Origin: Hyperoplus lanceolatus
Lineage: Eukaryota; Chordata; Actinopteri; Uranoscopiformes; Ammodytidae
NCBI GenBank assembly: GCA_026929865.2
Contig: CM049397.1
Coordinates: 2,913,501 to 2,977,500, forward strand
Direction: 5' to 3'
Length of the DNA: 64,000 bases
Shown piece by piece: positions 53,372-64,000 of the stretch. The notes beneath the pieces are model-generated. The model saw only the letters and a list, made by a program, of their open reading frames with translations, had not been told where the DNA came from and did not search any database. The translations under genes were made by a program, and so were the position numbers. Positions within the stretch are counted from its first letter, which is position 1. Each line of letters starts with the position of its first letter.

Positions 53372-56300
53372 CACTCATCTTCAACCGCTTATCCGAAATG
53401 GGGTCGCGGGGGCAGCAGCTTGAGCAGGGAACCCCAGACTTCTTTTTCCCGGGCCACATCAACCAGCTCTGACTGGGGGATCCCGAGGCGTTCCCAGGCC
53501 AGCGTGGTGATATAATCTCTCCACCTAGTCCTGGGTCTTCCCCGAGGCCTCCTTCCAGCTGGACGCTCCTGGAACACCTCCCTAGGGAAGCGCCCTGGGG
53601 GCATCCTTACCAGATGCCCGAACCACCTCATCTGGCTCCTTTCAACGCAACGGAGTAGCGGCTCTGCCCCGAGTTCCTCACGAATGACTGAGCTTCTCAC
53701 CCTATCTCTAAGGGAGACGCCAGCCACCCTCCTGAGAAAGCCCATTTCGGCCGCTTGTACCCGCGATCTCATTCTTTCGGTCATTACCCAGCCTTCATGA
53801 CCATAGGTGAGGGTAGGAACAAAGATCGACTGGTAGATCGAAAGCTTTGCCTTACGACTCAGCTCTTTTTTTCGTCACAACAGTGCGGTAAGGCGAGTGC
53901 AAAACTGCCCCTGCTGCTCCGATTCTGCGGCCAATCTCACGCTCCATTGTTCCCTCACTCGCAAACAAGACCCCGAGGTACTTCAACTCCTTCACTTGGG
54001 GTAAGGACTCATTCCCTACCTGTAGTAGACAATCCATCGGTTTCCTGCTGAGCACCATGGCCTCCGATTTAGAGGTGCTGATCCTCATCCCAACCGCTTC
54101 ACACTTGGCTGCAAACCGATCCAATGAGAGCTGAAGGTCACAGGCCGATGATGTCATCAGAACCACATCATCCGCAAACAGCAGAGATGAGATCTTCAGA
54201 CCACCAAACTGCAACCCCTCCCCAACACGACTACGCCTTGATATCCTGTCCATGAATATCACAAACAGGATTGGTGATAAAGCGCAGCCCTGGCGGAGGC
54301 CAACCCCCACCGGAAACGAGTCTGACTTACTACCGAGAACCCGTACACAGCTCTCGCTTTGGGCGTACAGAGATTGGATGGCCCTGAGAAGGGACCCCCT
54401 CACCCCATACTCCCGCAGCACCCCCCACAGTATCTCCCGGGGAACCCGGTCATAAGCCCTCTCCAGATCTACAAAACACATGTAGACTGGATGAGCAAAC
54501 TCCCAAGCTCCCTCTAGGATCCTTGCGAGAGTGAAGAGCTGGTCCGTTGTTCCACGGCCAGGACGGAATCCGCATTGTTCCTCTTCAATCTTAGGTTCGA
54601 CTATCGGCCGAACCCTCCTTTCCAGCACCTTGGAGTAGACTTTGCCGGGAAGGCTGAGAAGTGTGATACCCCGGTAGTTGGCACACACTCTCTGGTCCCC
54701 CTTTTTGAAAATAGGAACCACCACCCGGTCTGCCACTCCTTCGGCACTGTACCCAACTTCCACGCAATGTTGAAGAGGCGTGTCATCCAAGACAGCCCCT
54801 CCACACCCATTGCTTTCAGCATTTCTGGACGGATCTCATCAAACCCCGGGGCTTTGCCACTGTGGAGTTGTTTAACTACCTCAGTGACTTCCACCAGGGA
54901 AATTGACGATGATCCCCCATCAGCCTCCAGCTCTGCCTCCAACATAAAGGGCGTGTTAGACGGATTCAGGAGTTCCTCAAAGTGCTCTTTCCACCGACCG
55001 ACTACCTCCTCAGTTTAGGTCAACAGCGTCCCATCCTTACTGTAAACAGCTTGGATGGTTCCCCGCTTCCGCCTCCTGAGGTGCCGGACGGTCTTCCAGA
55101 AACACCTTGGTGCCGACCGAAAGTCCTCCTCCAAACTTCTCCCACACCCGCTGCTTTGCCTCTGTCACGGCAGAAGCTGAAGCCCTTCGGGCCTGTCGGT
55201 ACCTTGCAACTGCCTCAGGAGTCCCCCAAGATAACATATCCCGGAAGCACTCCTCCTTCAGTCGGACGGCTTCCCTGACCACCGAGGTCCACCACGGCGT
55301 TCGAGGGTTACCGCCCCTTGAGGCACCTAAGACCTTGAGACCACAGCTGCCTGCCGCAGCTTCAGCAATGGAAGTTTTGAACATCGACCACTCGGGTTCA
55401 ATGCCCCCAACCTCCACAGGGATGCTAGAAAAGCTCTGCAGGAGGTGCAAATTAAAGATCTCTTGAACAGGGGCCTCCGCCAGACGTTCCCAGTTCACCC
55501 GCACTACCCGTTTGGGCTTACCAGGTCTGTCAGAGTCCCCACCCTTTGACCCAACTCACAACCAGATGGTGATCAGTTGACAGCTCCGCCCCTCTCTTCA
55601 CCCGAGTGTCCGAAACATGCGGCCTTAGATCAGATGATACGATCACGAAATCGATCATCGACCTTCGGCCTAGGGTGCTCTGGTACCATGTACATTTATG
55701 AGCATCCTTATGTTTGAACATGGTGTTTGTTGTAGACAAACCATGACCAGCACAGAAGTCTAACAACTAACGACCGCTTGGGTTCAGATCGGGGAGGCCG
55801 TTCCTCCCAATCACGCCTTTCCAGGTGTCTCCATCATTGCCCACGTGCGCGTTAAAGTCTCCCAGCAGAACTATGGAGTCCCCTACCGGAGCCCCATGCA
55901 GGACTTCGTTCAGGGTCTCCAAGAAGGCCGAATACTCCGAACTGCTGTTTGGTGCATACGCACAGACAACAGTCAGAGTCTTCCCCCCCACAGCCCGGAG
56001 GCGTAGGGAGGCGACCCTCTCGTCCACCGGGGTAAACTCCAACGTAGTAGCGCCCAGCCGGGGGCTCTTGAGTATCCCCATACCGGCCCGGAGCCTCACA
56101 CCTTGGGCAACTCCAGAGAAGAATAGAGTCCAACCCCTGTCCAGAAGTACGGTTCCAGTGCCAAGACTGTGCGTGGAGGTAAGCCCCACCAGATCTAATT
56201 GGTAGCGCTCCACCTCCCGCACCAGTTCCGGCTCCTTCCCCCACAGCGAGGTGACGTTCCACGTCCCCAAAGCCAGCCTCTGCCGCCCGTGTCTGGTCCA

Positions 56301-56692
56301 TCGTGGTCCCCGCCCTTCACTGCCACCCTTTAGGCAGCGCACCCGACCCCAGCGGTTCCTCTAACGAGTGGTGGGCCCATCAGTTGTAGAGGGAGTTTGT
56401 GCCACGTAGCTTCTTCGGGCTGTGCCGGGCCGGGCCCCATGGCAGACCCGGCCACCAGACGCTCGCAGGCGGGCCCCCTTTCTGGGCCTGGCTCCAGACG
56501 GGGGCCCCGGGCTTCCTCCGGGCAAGGTCACACTTCCTCTTGCTTGTTTTTCCATGAGGTCTTTTTGAACCATTCTTACCTGAGACCACTTTGCCTTGGG
56601 AGACCCTACCAGGAGCACTAGGCTCCGGCCAACACAGCTCTCAGGTTCACACAAACCTCTCCACCACGGTAAGGTGATGGTTCAAGGACAGG
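53372..56692 (-). mobile_element. RTE/Rex3-like LINE, near full length, copy B
   Basis: A 3,321-bp counterpart of 38332-41664 with the identical 13-bp flank TAATGAGGAGTCT (53359-53371 and 56693-56705). It is therefore a product of segmental duplication and not an independent insertion. Confidence 0.93.
53389..56342 (-). pseudogene. LINE endonuclease/reverse transcriptase, broken, copy B
   Basis: Same domain order and shared lesions as copy A. Its reverse transcriptase core reads in one 312-residue frame (54790-53852), because the C run at 54420-54425 has six bases where copy A has seven. KAPGFDEIRPE near 54840 is also in frame. It has its own 5-base deletion near 55527-55540, between the endonuclease and the linker. 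The final frame ends LLPPRPHFG at 53389. The shared stop after NPSGR (about 55766) and the TAA near 55015 keep it inactive. Confidence 0.9.
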
Positions 56693-57304
56693 TAATGAGG
56701 AGTCTGTTTTTCTGAAATGTACTTTGTTTTGCATTTTTAAAATTCCCTGGACCATATTGTCATCATCACTTCAGTGTGTTCAGCTAAATGAATTGTATAA
56801 TCATTATGGACAGAAATACTCATTTGTTTCTCATTAGCCAATTAAAAAGTAGCTTGTCGCTGCTAGCTGTTTTCTATTTCCCAGGCCCTTTCAGTCAACT
56901 TACCACCGTATGCATGCTGCAGAGAAAGTGTGTGCTCCCTGAATACTGACACTGATCTCTGACTGACATCTCACTTCGTCCTGGCCTATATTACTGACAT
57001 TTTGAACTGGGTCTTTTTACAGATCCTGCGTGTAGCCTCTTTTGATTTTCTCCTCACCTTGGGGTCACAAATGATCAAATTGTCTTGCTGACATTTGGGT
57101 TGGTCAAAGTAGCTGATAGCTTTCTACTCATGCACCACATTACATTTGGACTCACAGAAGGGTAATGTATGTTTAGTACTACTTACATATGAATACTTAT
57201 GGATGACAAATAACCAAAAAGCAATGCTAGTTAGCCAGCATTGCCCCTTACAGTTAACAACCAGGATTCTGAAACAAGCATTTGAAACAATTTTTGTACA
57301 TTAA

Positions 57305-57429
57305 GGGCCAGTTTCACAGACATGGATTAAGCCTAGTCCTGGACTAAATGGAATTTTGAATGGAGATTGTCCATTGAAAGTACAATTTAGTCCAGAACTA
57401 GGCTTAATCCATGTCTCCGAAACCGGCCC
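57305..57429. mobile_element. Small foldback MITE, copy B
   Basis: Duplicate of 42276-42400 with a few substitutions in the right arm. Confidence 0.8.
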
Positions 57430-57583
57430 TAAGTGTTTTAAGAAATGGTGTATTTCAGGAAACTTTTTGTCTTAAAATGTTAGATGTCGCTTTACCAGAC
57501 TGACGTTTACCAATTCTCTATAATGACGTTGGTGAGTTCCATGGTCTCTAGTCAGGATGGCCACACTTTCCTATAAGACGTTA

Positions 57584-58113
57584 GCCGTGTCTCAATCGAG
57601 TGGCGCGGTCTATGAAGGCCGATTCGAAGGCCGAACGAGCGTTGTTAAACGAGACGGTCTCCGCAGGTCTCCGTTTACGAGCATTTCCGGTTTGCGTAAC
57701 AAGCCGTTACCTTGCGTGACGACTCGCCGCTCCTGTGCTGCCTAGCAACCCTGATTGCTGCCAACGGAAACAGCTTTGTCAACGGAGGAAAAAAGAAAAA
57801 GAAGTTGCCTACCAGACGAAAAGAAAAAAAGTACAAGAAAAAAAGAAAGGAAGATAAAATTTAAGAAGATGGCACAACACGTTGCTGTTTTGTTATATTT
57901 TATTTTATTTTATGCCATCCCTGGAAAAAAACGCAATGAATGTTGGGCCGCGAAGGATCCATCTGGTGCAGCCTTCAAAACCGAGTAACGAAGGCTGCAT
58001 TTCTCGGCCGCATATGAAGGAGCCTTGCAAATGGAACAAGCCTTTGCCCGCTGCTATGACGGAATCGGTCTTCAAATGCAGCCTTCGTAGGCTGCGGCCT
58101 CTGGAATGGGATA
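57584..58113 (+). mobile_element. Non-autonomous repeat with MEQHVAVLL-like frame, copy B
   Basis: Duplicate of 42551-43074. Here the frame reads MAQHVAVLLYFILFYAIPGK, closer in length to copy 1, owing to a TTTTA unit present here and lost in copy A. Confidence 0.55.
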
Positions 58114-59117
58114 ATATGTTATCAGTATGCTATCAAAATGAATGTGTTAACGCACGGTGATTACTTTCTGGAATTAATGCATACTTTTTTTTACCGCATG
58201 CGTAGAATGACCCGCCCGACATCCCACCCACTCTGCACTAGTCATTGTTCTAGCGTAGCGTTATGGCTGACCCAGGATCTGTTGGGTACTGAGCACAATT
58301 CCAGCGCGCATCGGCACATGTCCGGCTGAAAGGAGCAGCATGTTTTTGTTTTGACCTGCTAGTTGCCGTGTGAGTGTCGTGGGCGGCAGTTGCTGTCGGA
58401 AGCAACAGGAGGAGCAACGTTGACTGCTCTGTTCAGAGCAAGAGAGGACACAAACATCTGCAGTTTTCAGAAGTGTGTGTGATTTAATACAGGACATCAA
58501 CACAACGTCAGCTTTCTGGCACACACACACACAAACACACACACACCTGCGGGCTACAATCAAGTTGTTTGCAGGAATGCAAAACTTGAATCCAGAAATG
58601 ATTTAATTTAATGTCATGCACATTTATGAAAACACACTGATGTATCTACTGATGCTGGTGTAGAACACCAAATAAAGAAATCATAGAAAATGAGAATGTT
58701 CAGGCATATTTCGAATTGCGATTTATCGCTATTTAAATATGATGAATCCACAGCTACCCTGTGATTAATCTGATTAAAAATGTTAATTGTTTGACAGCCT
58801 TAGTTATCAGTCATTCACACCTACGTCCTTTTGGGGGGGAAAAAATCCCTTCTTAAACTGTATATAGTCTGAAGTCTTTTTATAAAGAGATATGGGACTT
58901 TGCTGCCTCCCACACATTACTGTCCATCATATTTTTGCTGTTTTGAAGCAGTATGATTTTTCATATGTTGACTGTTCCCAAGGTGAGTCAGTAGCAAGAT
59001 GTGTCTGCTTCGGTTACACTCAACAGAAGCATGGAGATTTTCTAACGCCCACCGCCAGCCGGCCTGAATGGAAAAAAAACAGAAAGGTGATTACTCATTG
59101 GCATCCAATCCAGAGCA

Positions 59118-59219
<102 letters not shown>

Positions 59220-60621
59220 GCTGACCTTGGCCAAAGGGCTTGTCAATCAAACAGGGATCACTTCATACACTTTGGTGAACGTTAACTTGAGCTGGCAGGA
59301 CCCCTTTCTGGAGCAGCTGCTTGGCCTCCTCCTGGACACATTTGTCCTTTGGCTTTTGATCTAAAGGTCCACACAGATGTTCCTTCACCCTCACCTCAAC
59401 CCTTTTTTCACTTATTTCCCAACCTAATACAATAATTAGCAGTATACACCCAATACAGATTATTATCATTCAGAATTGATTATATCTATATTTGTAAACA
59501 AAAAAAACATTTTCTATATTTACATAATTGAATTGTTGTAATTGGTTATCACTTTCCTATCTTCTGTATGTTTACACTACAGTACATGTTTCTCTCTGTG
59601 TAATAGGAAAATTCATCTTGTGACTAAACTGACCTGGCAATACACCTGATTATGATTTTAATTGTGTTCGGAGAACGTAATTTTATTATCATTGCAACGA
59701 GATTAAGCTCTTAAATAGATAGTCCAGTAATCCAGTGGTATAACTAAGGTGACGGTTCAAAAGTTCGGAATTTAAATGTGCTTCATCTCTGCAGATTATA
59801 TTATTGTACTGCTAAGTGAATGTGGGACCACTGAGCAGCAGTGCCACAAGCCGACTATCCAAACAACACAGGGCTGACTTCGCTTTACATTAGAAAACGT
59901 GTCATGAGAAGAGATACAAAGCTAAAGAACTTGCTTGATAGAGTCAGTCGACAGAAGTATAAGTACATTTGATGGATCTTGCGTGTGTCTGAGCTGTACA
60001 ATTGATTTGCTATGGCTCTAAATAAGCTCAGTTTCATCAGCTGGTTCATGTGTAAATGTCACATCCCTGCCTTGACTTAAATTTAATCTTTTATAATACC
60101 CCAAAGTCAATCCAGATTTGGATTCCTCAGACGGGCATGCAGAGAGTAAAGTAAAGTGCAAACTACATTAACTGCAAATAGATAAACTCATGCTTCCCAT
60201 ATTATCAGACAGACCTGTGCCTTAGAGCTCATTTTGGGTTATCGACATTCACAGATCTGTGCTGGGGTTATGGAGGAGAAATCCAATGATGCTAAGCCAA
60301 ATCCACCATAGAATTATATTACCACCGGACCGTATGAGGAATTTTGATGTATTCTTTGAGACTGTATGAGAAACTATGCACTGCCAGGGGGATGAGAGGG
60401 CCACACTGGGGTAAGTTTTTGAAGAAGGTGGGCACATTTGTAAACTGAGTAAAATTAATTTGGACTCAAATTTAGGGTCCTGCTTCTTGCCAAGAATAAA
60501 CTGTACTTTTCTGATAGTTGCGTTGATAATTCAGTTGTATAAATAAGTGCCAAACAAATAACTTTACAGTCTGACATGAAACGATACCAATGAGCTCCCC
60601 GTACACCCATAGACATATTAA

Positions 60622-60964
60622 AGCTCCCATATTATACACTTTTCGGTACTATTTTACACCATATTATATGGTCTTAGTGGTCCCTAATTTGTTTTTCTTT
60701 AATTGTTTGCTGAAAAAAACTTTCAGATAATTTATTGTACTGTGCTGATGTTCAGCTAATCTCACAATGGCCTGTTTTTATTTTTTTTAAAACGAGGAGA
60801 ATTCTGACTGGAGTATATTGAGGGGGGGGGGTTCAGAAAGGGGGAGATTGAGCAAAGTAAAGATTGTTATTTTCTAAAATATTTTGGCAGTCTCTAGGCA
60901 CACCGTGGACCCATGGATATGTTAGAACACATTTAAAAAGTGCATTTAGCATAATATGTGACCT
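60622..60964. mobile_element. TTAA-flanked MITE, copy B
   Basis: Duplicate of 45515-45863, flanked by TTAA (60618-60621 and 60965-60968). The G run is about 10 bases, against 18 in copy A. Confidence 0.7.
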
Positions 60965-61573
60965 TTAAGCATTTCTCTGTGGTTGCTTTGTGTATCTCTT
61001 TGTGGTAAGAGGTATTCAGCCAGAATCACTATGGCAAGAGGGAGCACCAATAAGAGTCCTGGGATTTGGTGCCATTCCTCTTCTGGAGCCCCTGTGGACT
61101 ATAGAGGCTTCACTATAGGGTACAGCAGTGTATCATTATAGCTCCTTTCAGAGAGTATTTCCAATAGTTACACTAGCGATAGGTGTGACCCTATAACAAG
61201 CAGTGTGGCTGAAGGCAGAGAAGTGGAGCACTGTTGTGCTAGAGGTTACAGCTTGGGGAGGGGAAACCAGACTCCTGTGTTAAAGCTATGATAAATAGTA
61301 CGTAAGGCGAAGGCAGTGTCTGTGCAATCCAACCAAGATTAATGACCAAGGCACTACATAAAGTGAAATAGTTTATCTCAAGCCTAACAACATGAAACTT
61401 GTAAATGAGCCTGCCGTTAATTCTTTACCGGGAATGCGGACACGCTCATGTTGCATTCAGTTCATCCACTACACATTCAGGAAACGAAAGCTGAAGAACA
61501 TATTCTCCCCTTGGACCATGTTGGCCATTTGTCCAATCTATAGGTGGCTGGGGTGCTATTTTGTGTATTTTAT

Positions 61574-62044
61574 GTTGAAAACCTGCAAGATTCACAGGGG
61601 CACTTTACACTGTGAAAACATGACAGTTTTCCAGTTTTTGGTTTAAAAAAAACCCCGTTCAGACACAATTTATCTGACATCTTCACCCGTACACATGTTT
61701 TCAGAGGAAACGGGCCGAAATCGCTGTAGTAGCAGTGTAGCAGCCATGCCAAGCCAATAGTCAGCGGTGACACAGCCTAGTAGATAGCTCTTCCGGTACA
61801 ATTTGATGCATAAAACCTTACTGTAATCGAAAATTAATGCCACTAACGTTCATAAAGCGGTTGGTGTAAGCTTGGGGTTACAAGTATTGTAAAAGACAAG
61901 CTTTCTGTCCTCTTATTTCACCGCATTGAACTCGTGAAAACAGAAGACTTGCTGATAGTGAAGGGGCTTTGTGAGCGGATACCTTCCTGTTAGGCGTACT
62001 TCAAAATAAAAGTCAACTCACGTGTGTCCAGTGAAATGCTTTTA
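61574..62044. other. Intervening DNA, no gene seen
   Basis: Sequence right of copy B with no recognisable coding motif. It ends in a 17-base block (62028-62044) that recurs at 63929-63945. Confidence 0.5.
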
Positions 62045-62719
62045 GGCCGTGTCCGAACTGCCATACTAGCGTCCTACATCCTACATACTCACCATCTATA
62101 TACTGCATACTCTCTACTCAAAGATCGATTGTGTATGCGAGCTGCGTCGAAACATTCTCAGTTGAAGTATACTCAAGCAATGAAGAATTTCTTCTTCTTC
62201 TTATAAGATTCAGGCAGTTTAGACACTGTTTAGCATATAACCGCCCTCTACAGTTTAGATATTGAACTAGATTTTTACAGTTCTGTGTTCATCATCTGTG
62301 TTTTAGACCTCTTGTTTTATAATAATTATATTTTGAGGCGGAGGATCCCTCCGACGCTCTCTGTCCGGCTCATTAGCACTCAGCTGTCTGTGAGTTGAGC
62401 TGGACGAGCCGCGGTGTGTGGAACAGCGATCTGTTCTAATCTCTCTCCACTATCAGACTCACTTCACTCATTTCACTTAGTAACTCTAATGTTGTTAGGT
62501 ATTTATCTTCATCTCTTATCTATTGTAAGAGTTTATGAATGACTGCACGTACGTCTGTCAGATCACGGAACCCCAAACAATGTTGTTGCCTAGCAACTTG
62601 CTCGAAAATATTTCATTTTCGTGGGCGGGTAGATTTGCTTTGATTTGAATATTTTATTATTGTGTCATGCATTAGCATGCCCAGCCCACAAGGGCTTACA
62701 AGACACCATTATAGTAAGT

Positions 62720-63001
62720 TACCACACCGCACAAATGATGTACAAGGCTTCAAAAAAAAGCCTTCCTGTCAGTTTACAAGCAATGTTTGAAGACAGAGGA
62801 GTCTCGCATGATTTAAGAAGAAACAGAAAATTCATAGAGAAAAACATACGGACCACACTTAAGTCATTTTCGATTTCTGTAAAGGGTATTAAATTATGGA
62901 ATGAACTTGTTGAAGATATCACAGGGAGTTGCAGTTTGCGAAATTTCAAAATAATGTATGTCTCTAAAATTATGGAAAATTATAGACTCCTCCTCCTATA
63001 G
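62720..63001 (+). pseudogene. LINE polyprotein C-terminal tail
   Basis: The frame MMYKASKKSLPVSLQAMF, then HDLRRNRKF and ISVKGIKLWNELVEDI, follows the pattern of the region after the reverse transcriptase in Rex1/L2-like LINEs (LRR...GVKLWNSLP). It ends at TAG 62999-63001. Upstream domains are missing, and the sequence before it resembles a repeat seen near 13956-14330. Captured fragment. Confidence 0.6.
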
Positions 63002-63236
63002 AATCCTTGTGTATTTTCTTCCTTTTATTTTTATTTTTATTTTTATTTTTTATTTTTCTCTTATTTTTTACTTTTCATTATTTTCTTTTTTCCTGTTTTC
63101 TTTTCTTTTCTGTGATCAGTAAATGTGAATCTGATTTTGAATCTGATGAAAGTGGGGGGGAGCTTGGTTCCGCACCCCGGGCAATCTATTAAGATTTAGA
63201 TGTGAAAGAGAAATTGTGTTGTGTGATGTCCGAAAG

Positions 63237-63264
63237 AAAAAAAAAAAAAAAAAAAAAAAAAAAA
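63237..63264. repeat. Poly(A) tract
   Basis: About 26 consecutive A bases between the two LINE fragments. It could be the tail of a retroposed sequence on the plus strand. Confidence 0.85.
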
Positions 63265-63336
63265 CACAGACAGACCAAAAACCAAAAGTAGATGCTAAAC
63301 AATACTAACATTAACGATATAAACCATCCTGACGTT

Positions 63337-63825
63337 TCATCCAGGCTTTAGAAACAAAAGAGGCTTTAACTTATTAACATTAAAGGTAAAGAAACATTCC
63401 ATCCTGACATCATCATTACTCCAAAATATTTCAGGGTTTTGAGCAAACAGTTCATTAACAAAAGGTTCTCTCAGTTCATCATGGAAGGGACAGTATAAAA
63501 GAAAATGAGATTCATTCTCCACTTCTCCTAGGTCACACAGTTCACACAGTCTCTGTTCCTCTGGGATGTTCTTAAATCTGCCAACCTCAAGAGCCAGGGG
63601 AAGGATTCCCATTCTTAATTGGGCAATCAAGGATCTCTGATTTCTTGGTAAAATGGTTTTAACATATAATTCTCTTTCATAATTATGCTTGATCTGGATA
63701 TATGTCCGTAATTTTGGTTTTAGAATTGACCCAGTGCATTGTGGGGCGGTTGAGTAGGAAAAGTATACAATCGATTCATACCCAAAATCTTCCCGGAAGT
63801 TAGTACTCATCCGGGAATTTCTCAC
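63337..63825 (-). pseudogene. LINE-like C-terminal zinc-knuckle domain fragment
   Basis: A 162-residue open frame. Residues about 85-125 read PEEQRLCELCDLGEVENE then SHFLLYCPFHDELR, a C-X2-C...H-X4-C pattern seen at the C-terminus of several non-LTR retrotransposon polyproteins. The preceding KLRTYIQIKHNYERELYVK is also typical there. No endonuclease or reverse transcriptase accompanies it. It is uninterrupted but apparently partial. Confidence 0.6.
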
Positions 63826-63945
63826 ATACCCAAACTCGCATACCCAACCGTCACATACTCAAATTGAAGTCAAAATGAGTATGAGTAGGACGTTAGTATG
63901 GCAGTTCGGACACGGCCATTATGTTTAGCCAGTGAAATGCTTTTA

Positions 63946-64000
63946 CTGTGAAGCCGTAGCCTTAATGCTCCTTTTGTTGAACAGTAGCCTAACTTAACCG
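63946..64000. other. Right edge, no feature
   Basis: Too short to interpret. Confidence 0.6.

Larger units (their letters stand above)
62045..63917. mobile_element. Composite TIR element carrying LINE fragments
   Basis: Both ends read GGCCGTGTCCGAACTGCCAT inwards and match for 33 bases with one mismatch. The 1.87 kb interior holds a LINE reverse-transcriptase tail on the plus strand (62720-63001) and a different LINE C-terminal domain on the minus strand (63337-63825), separated by T-rich and A-rich tracts. The 17-mer CCAGTGAAATGCTTTTA lies directly left of the element (62028-62044) and again 11 bases beyond its right end (63929-63945). No transposase. Superfamily unknown. Confidence 0.7.

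Noticed and set aside
62645-62719. Upstream part of the frame leading into the LINE tail
   Set aside because: It starts in repeat-derived sequence shared with the 13956-14330 region and lacks protein similarity; only the part from about 62720 looks coding.

Overview
The window looks like non-genic DNA from a ray-finned (teleost) fish genome. The basis is its repeat content: several Tc1-like DNA transposons with long inverted repeats and TA target duplications, hAT- and Harbinger-type non-autonomous elements, tRNA-derived SINEs, an RTE/Rex3-like LINE, fragments of other LINEs, and long CA/GT microsatellites. The species cannot be named from this evidence. I found no convincing host protein-coding exon, tRNA gene, rRNA gene or CRISPR array. 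The only reading frame that looks intact is a Tc1-family transposase at 2184-3197.

Layout, left third. A 1.3 kb hAT-type element (177-1503) precedes an apparently complete Tc1-like element (1886-3516). A second, dead Tc1-like element of another family follows (3763-5769), carrying a small inverted-repeat insertion. A hAT MITE (5779-6139) and a MITE (7896-8251) come next, then a 3.1 kb Harbinger-like element (9433-12555) with a LINE 3' end inserted in its right terminus, and a minus-strand SINE (about 14014-14281). A third Tc1-like element (16688-19312) consists of two C-terminal halves joined head to head, and a 1.4 kb hAT element sits inside it.

Middle. A second Harbinger-like element (20632-22335) has a SINE nested in it with clean 13-bp target duplications. 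It is followed by a decayed LINE reverse-transcriptase relic and a Tc1 relic, a terminal-inverted-repeat element (26781-27829), a further repeat family (about 29470-29990), a third Harbinger-like element (30010-30857), and an element flanked by 11-bp direct repeats (34591-35264). The DNA between them appears mostly unique; some AT-rich blocks may be conserved non-coding DNA, but I cannot test that here.

Right half. The dominant feature is a direct duplication of about 10.5 kb: copy A 36004-46473 and copy B 51044-61573, separated by 4.57 kb. Each copy carries the same MITEs and the same 3.3 kb LINE with the same 13-bp target duplication and shared inactivating mutations, so duplication followed LINE insertion. 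Copy-specific frameshifts and microsatellite length changes came later. The spacer holds a second, broken copy of the first Tc1 family in the opposite orientation, itself interrupted by a 0.9 kb TTAA-flanked element. Copy B begins inside a truncated dispersed repeat. Near the right end a 1.87 kb element with 33-bp terminal inverted repeats (62045-63917) contains two unrelated LINE coding fragments facing opposite ways.

No gene network can be inferred. The window records layered transposition, nested insertion, hybrid-element formation and segmental duplication.
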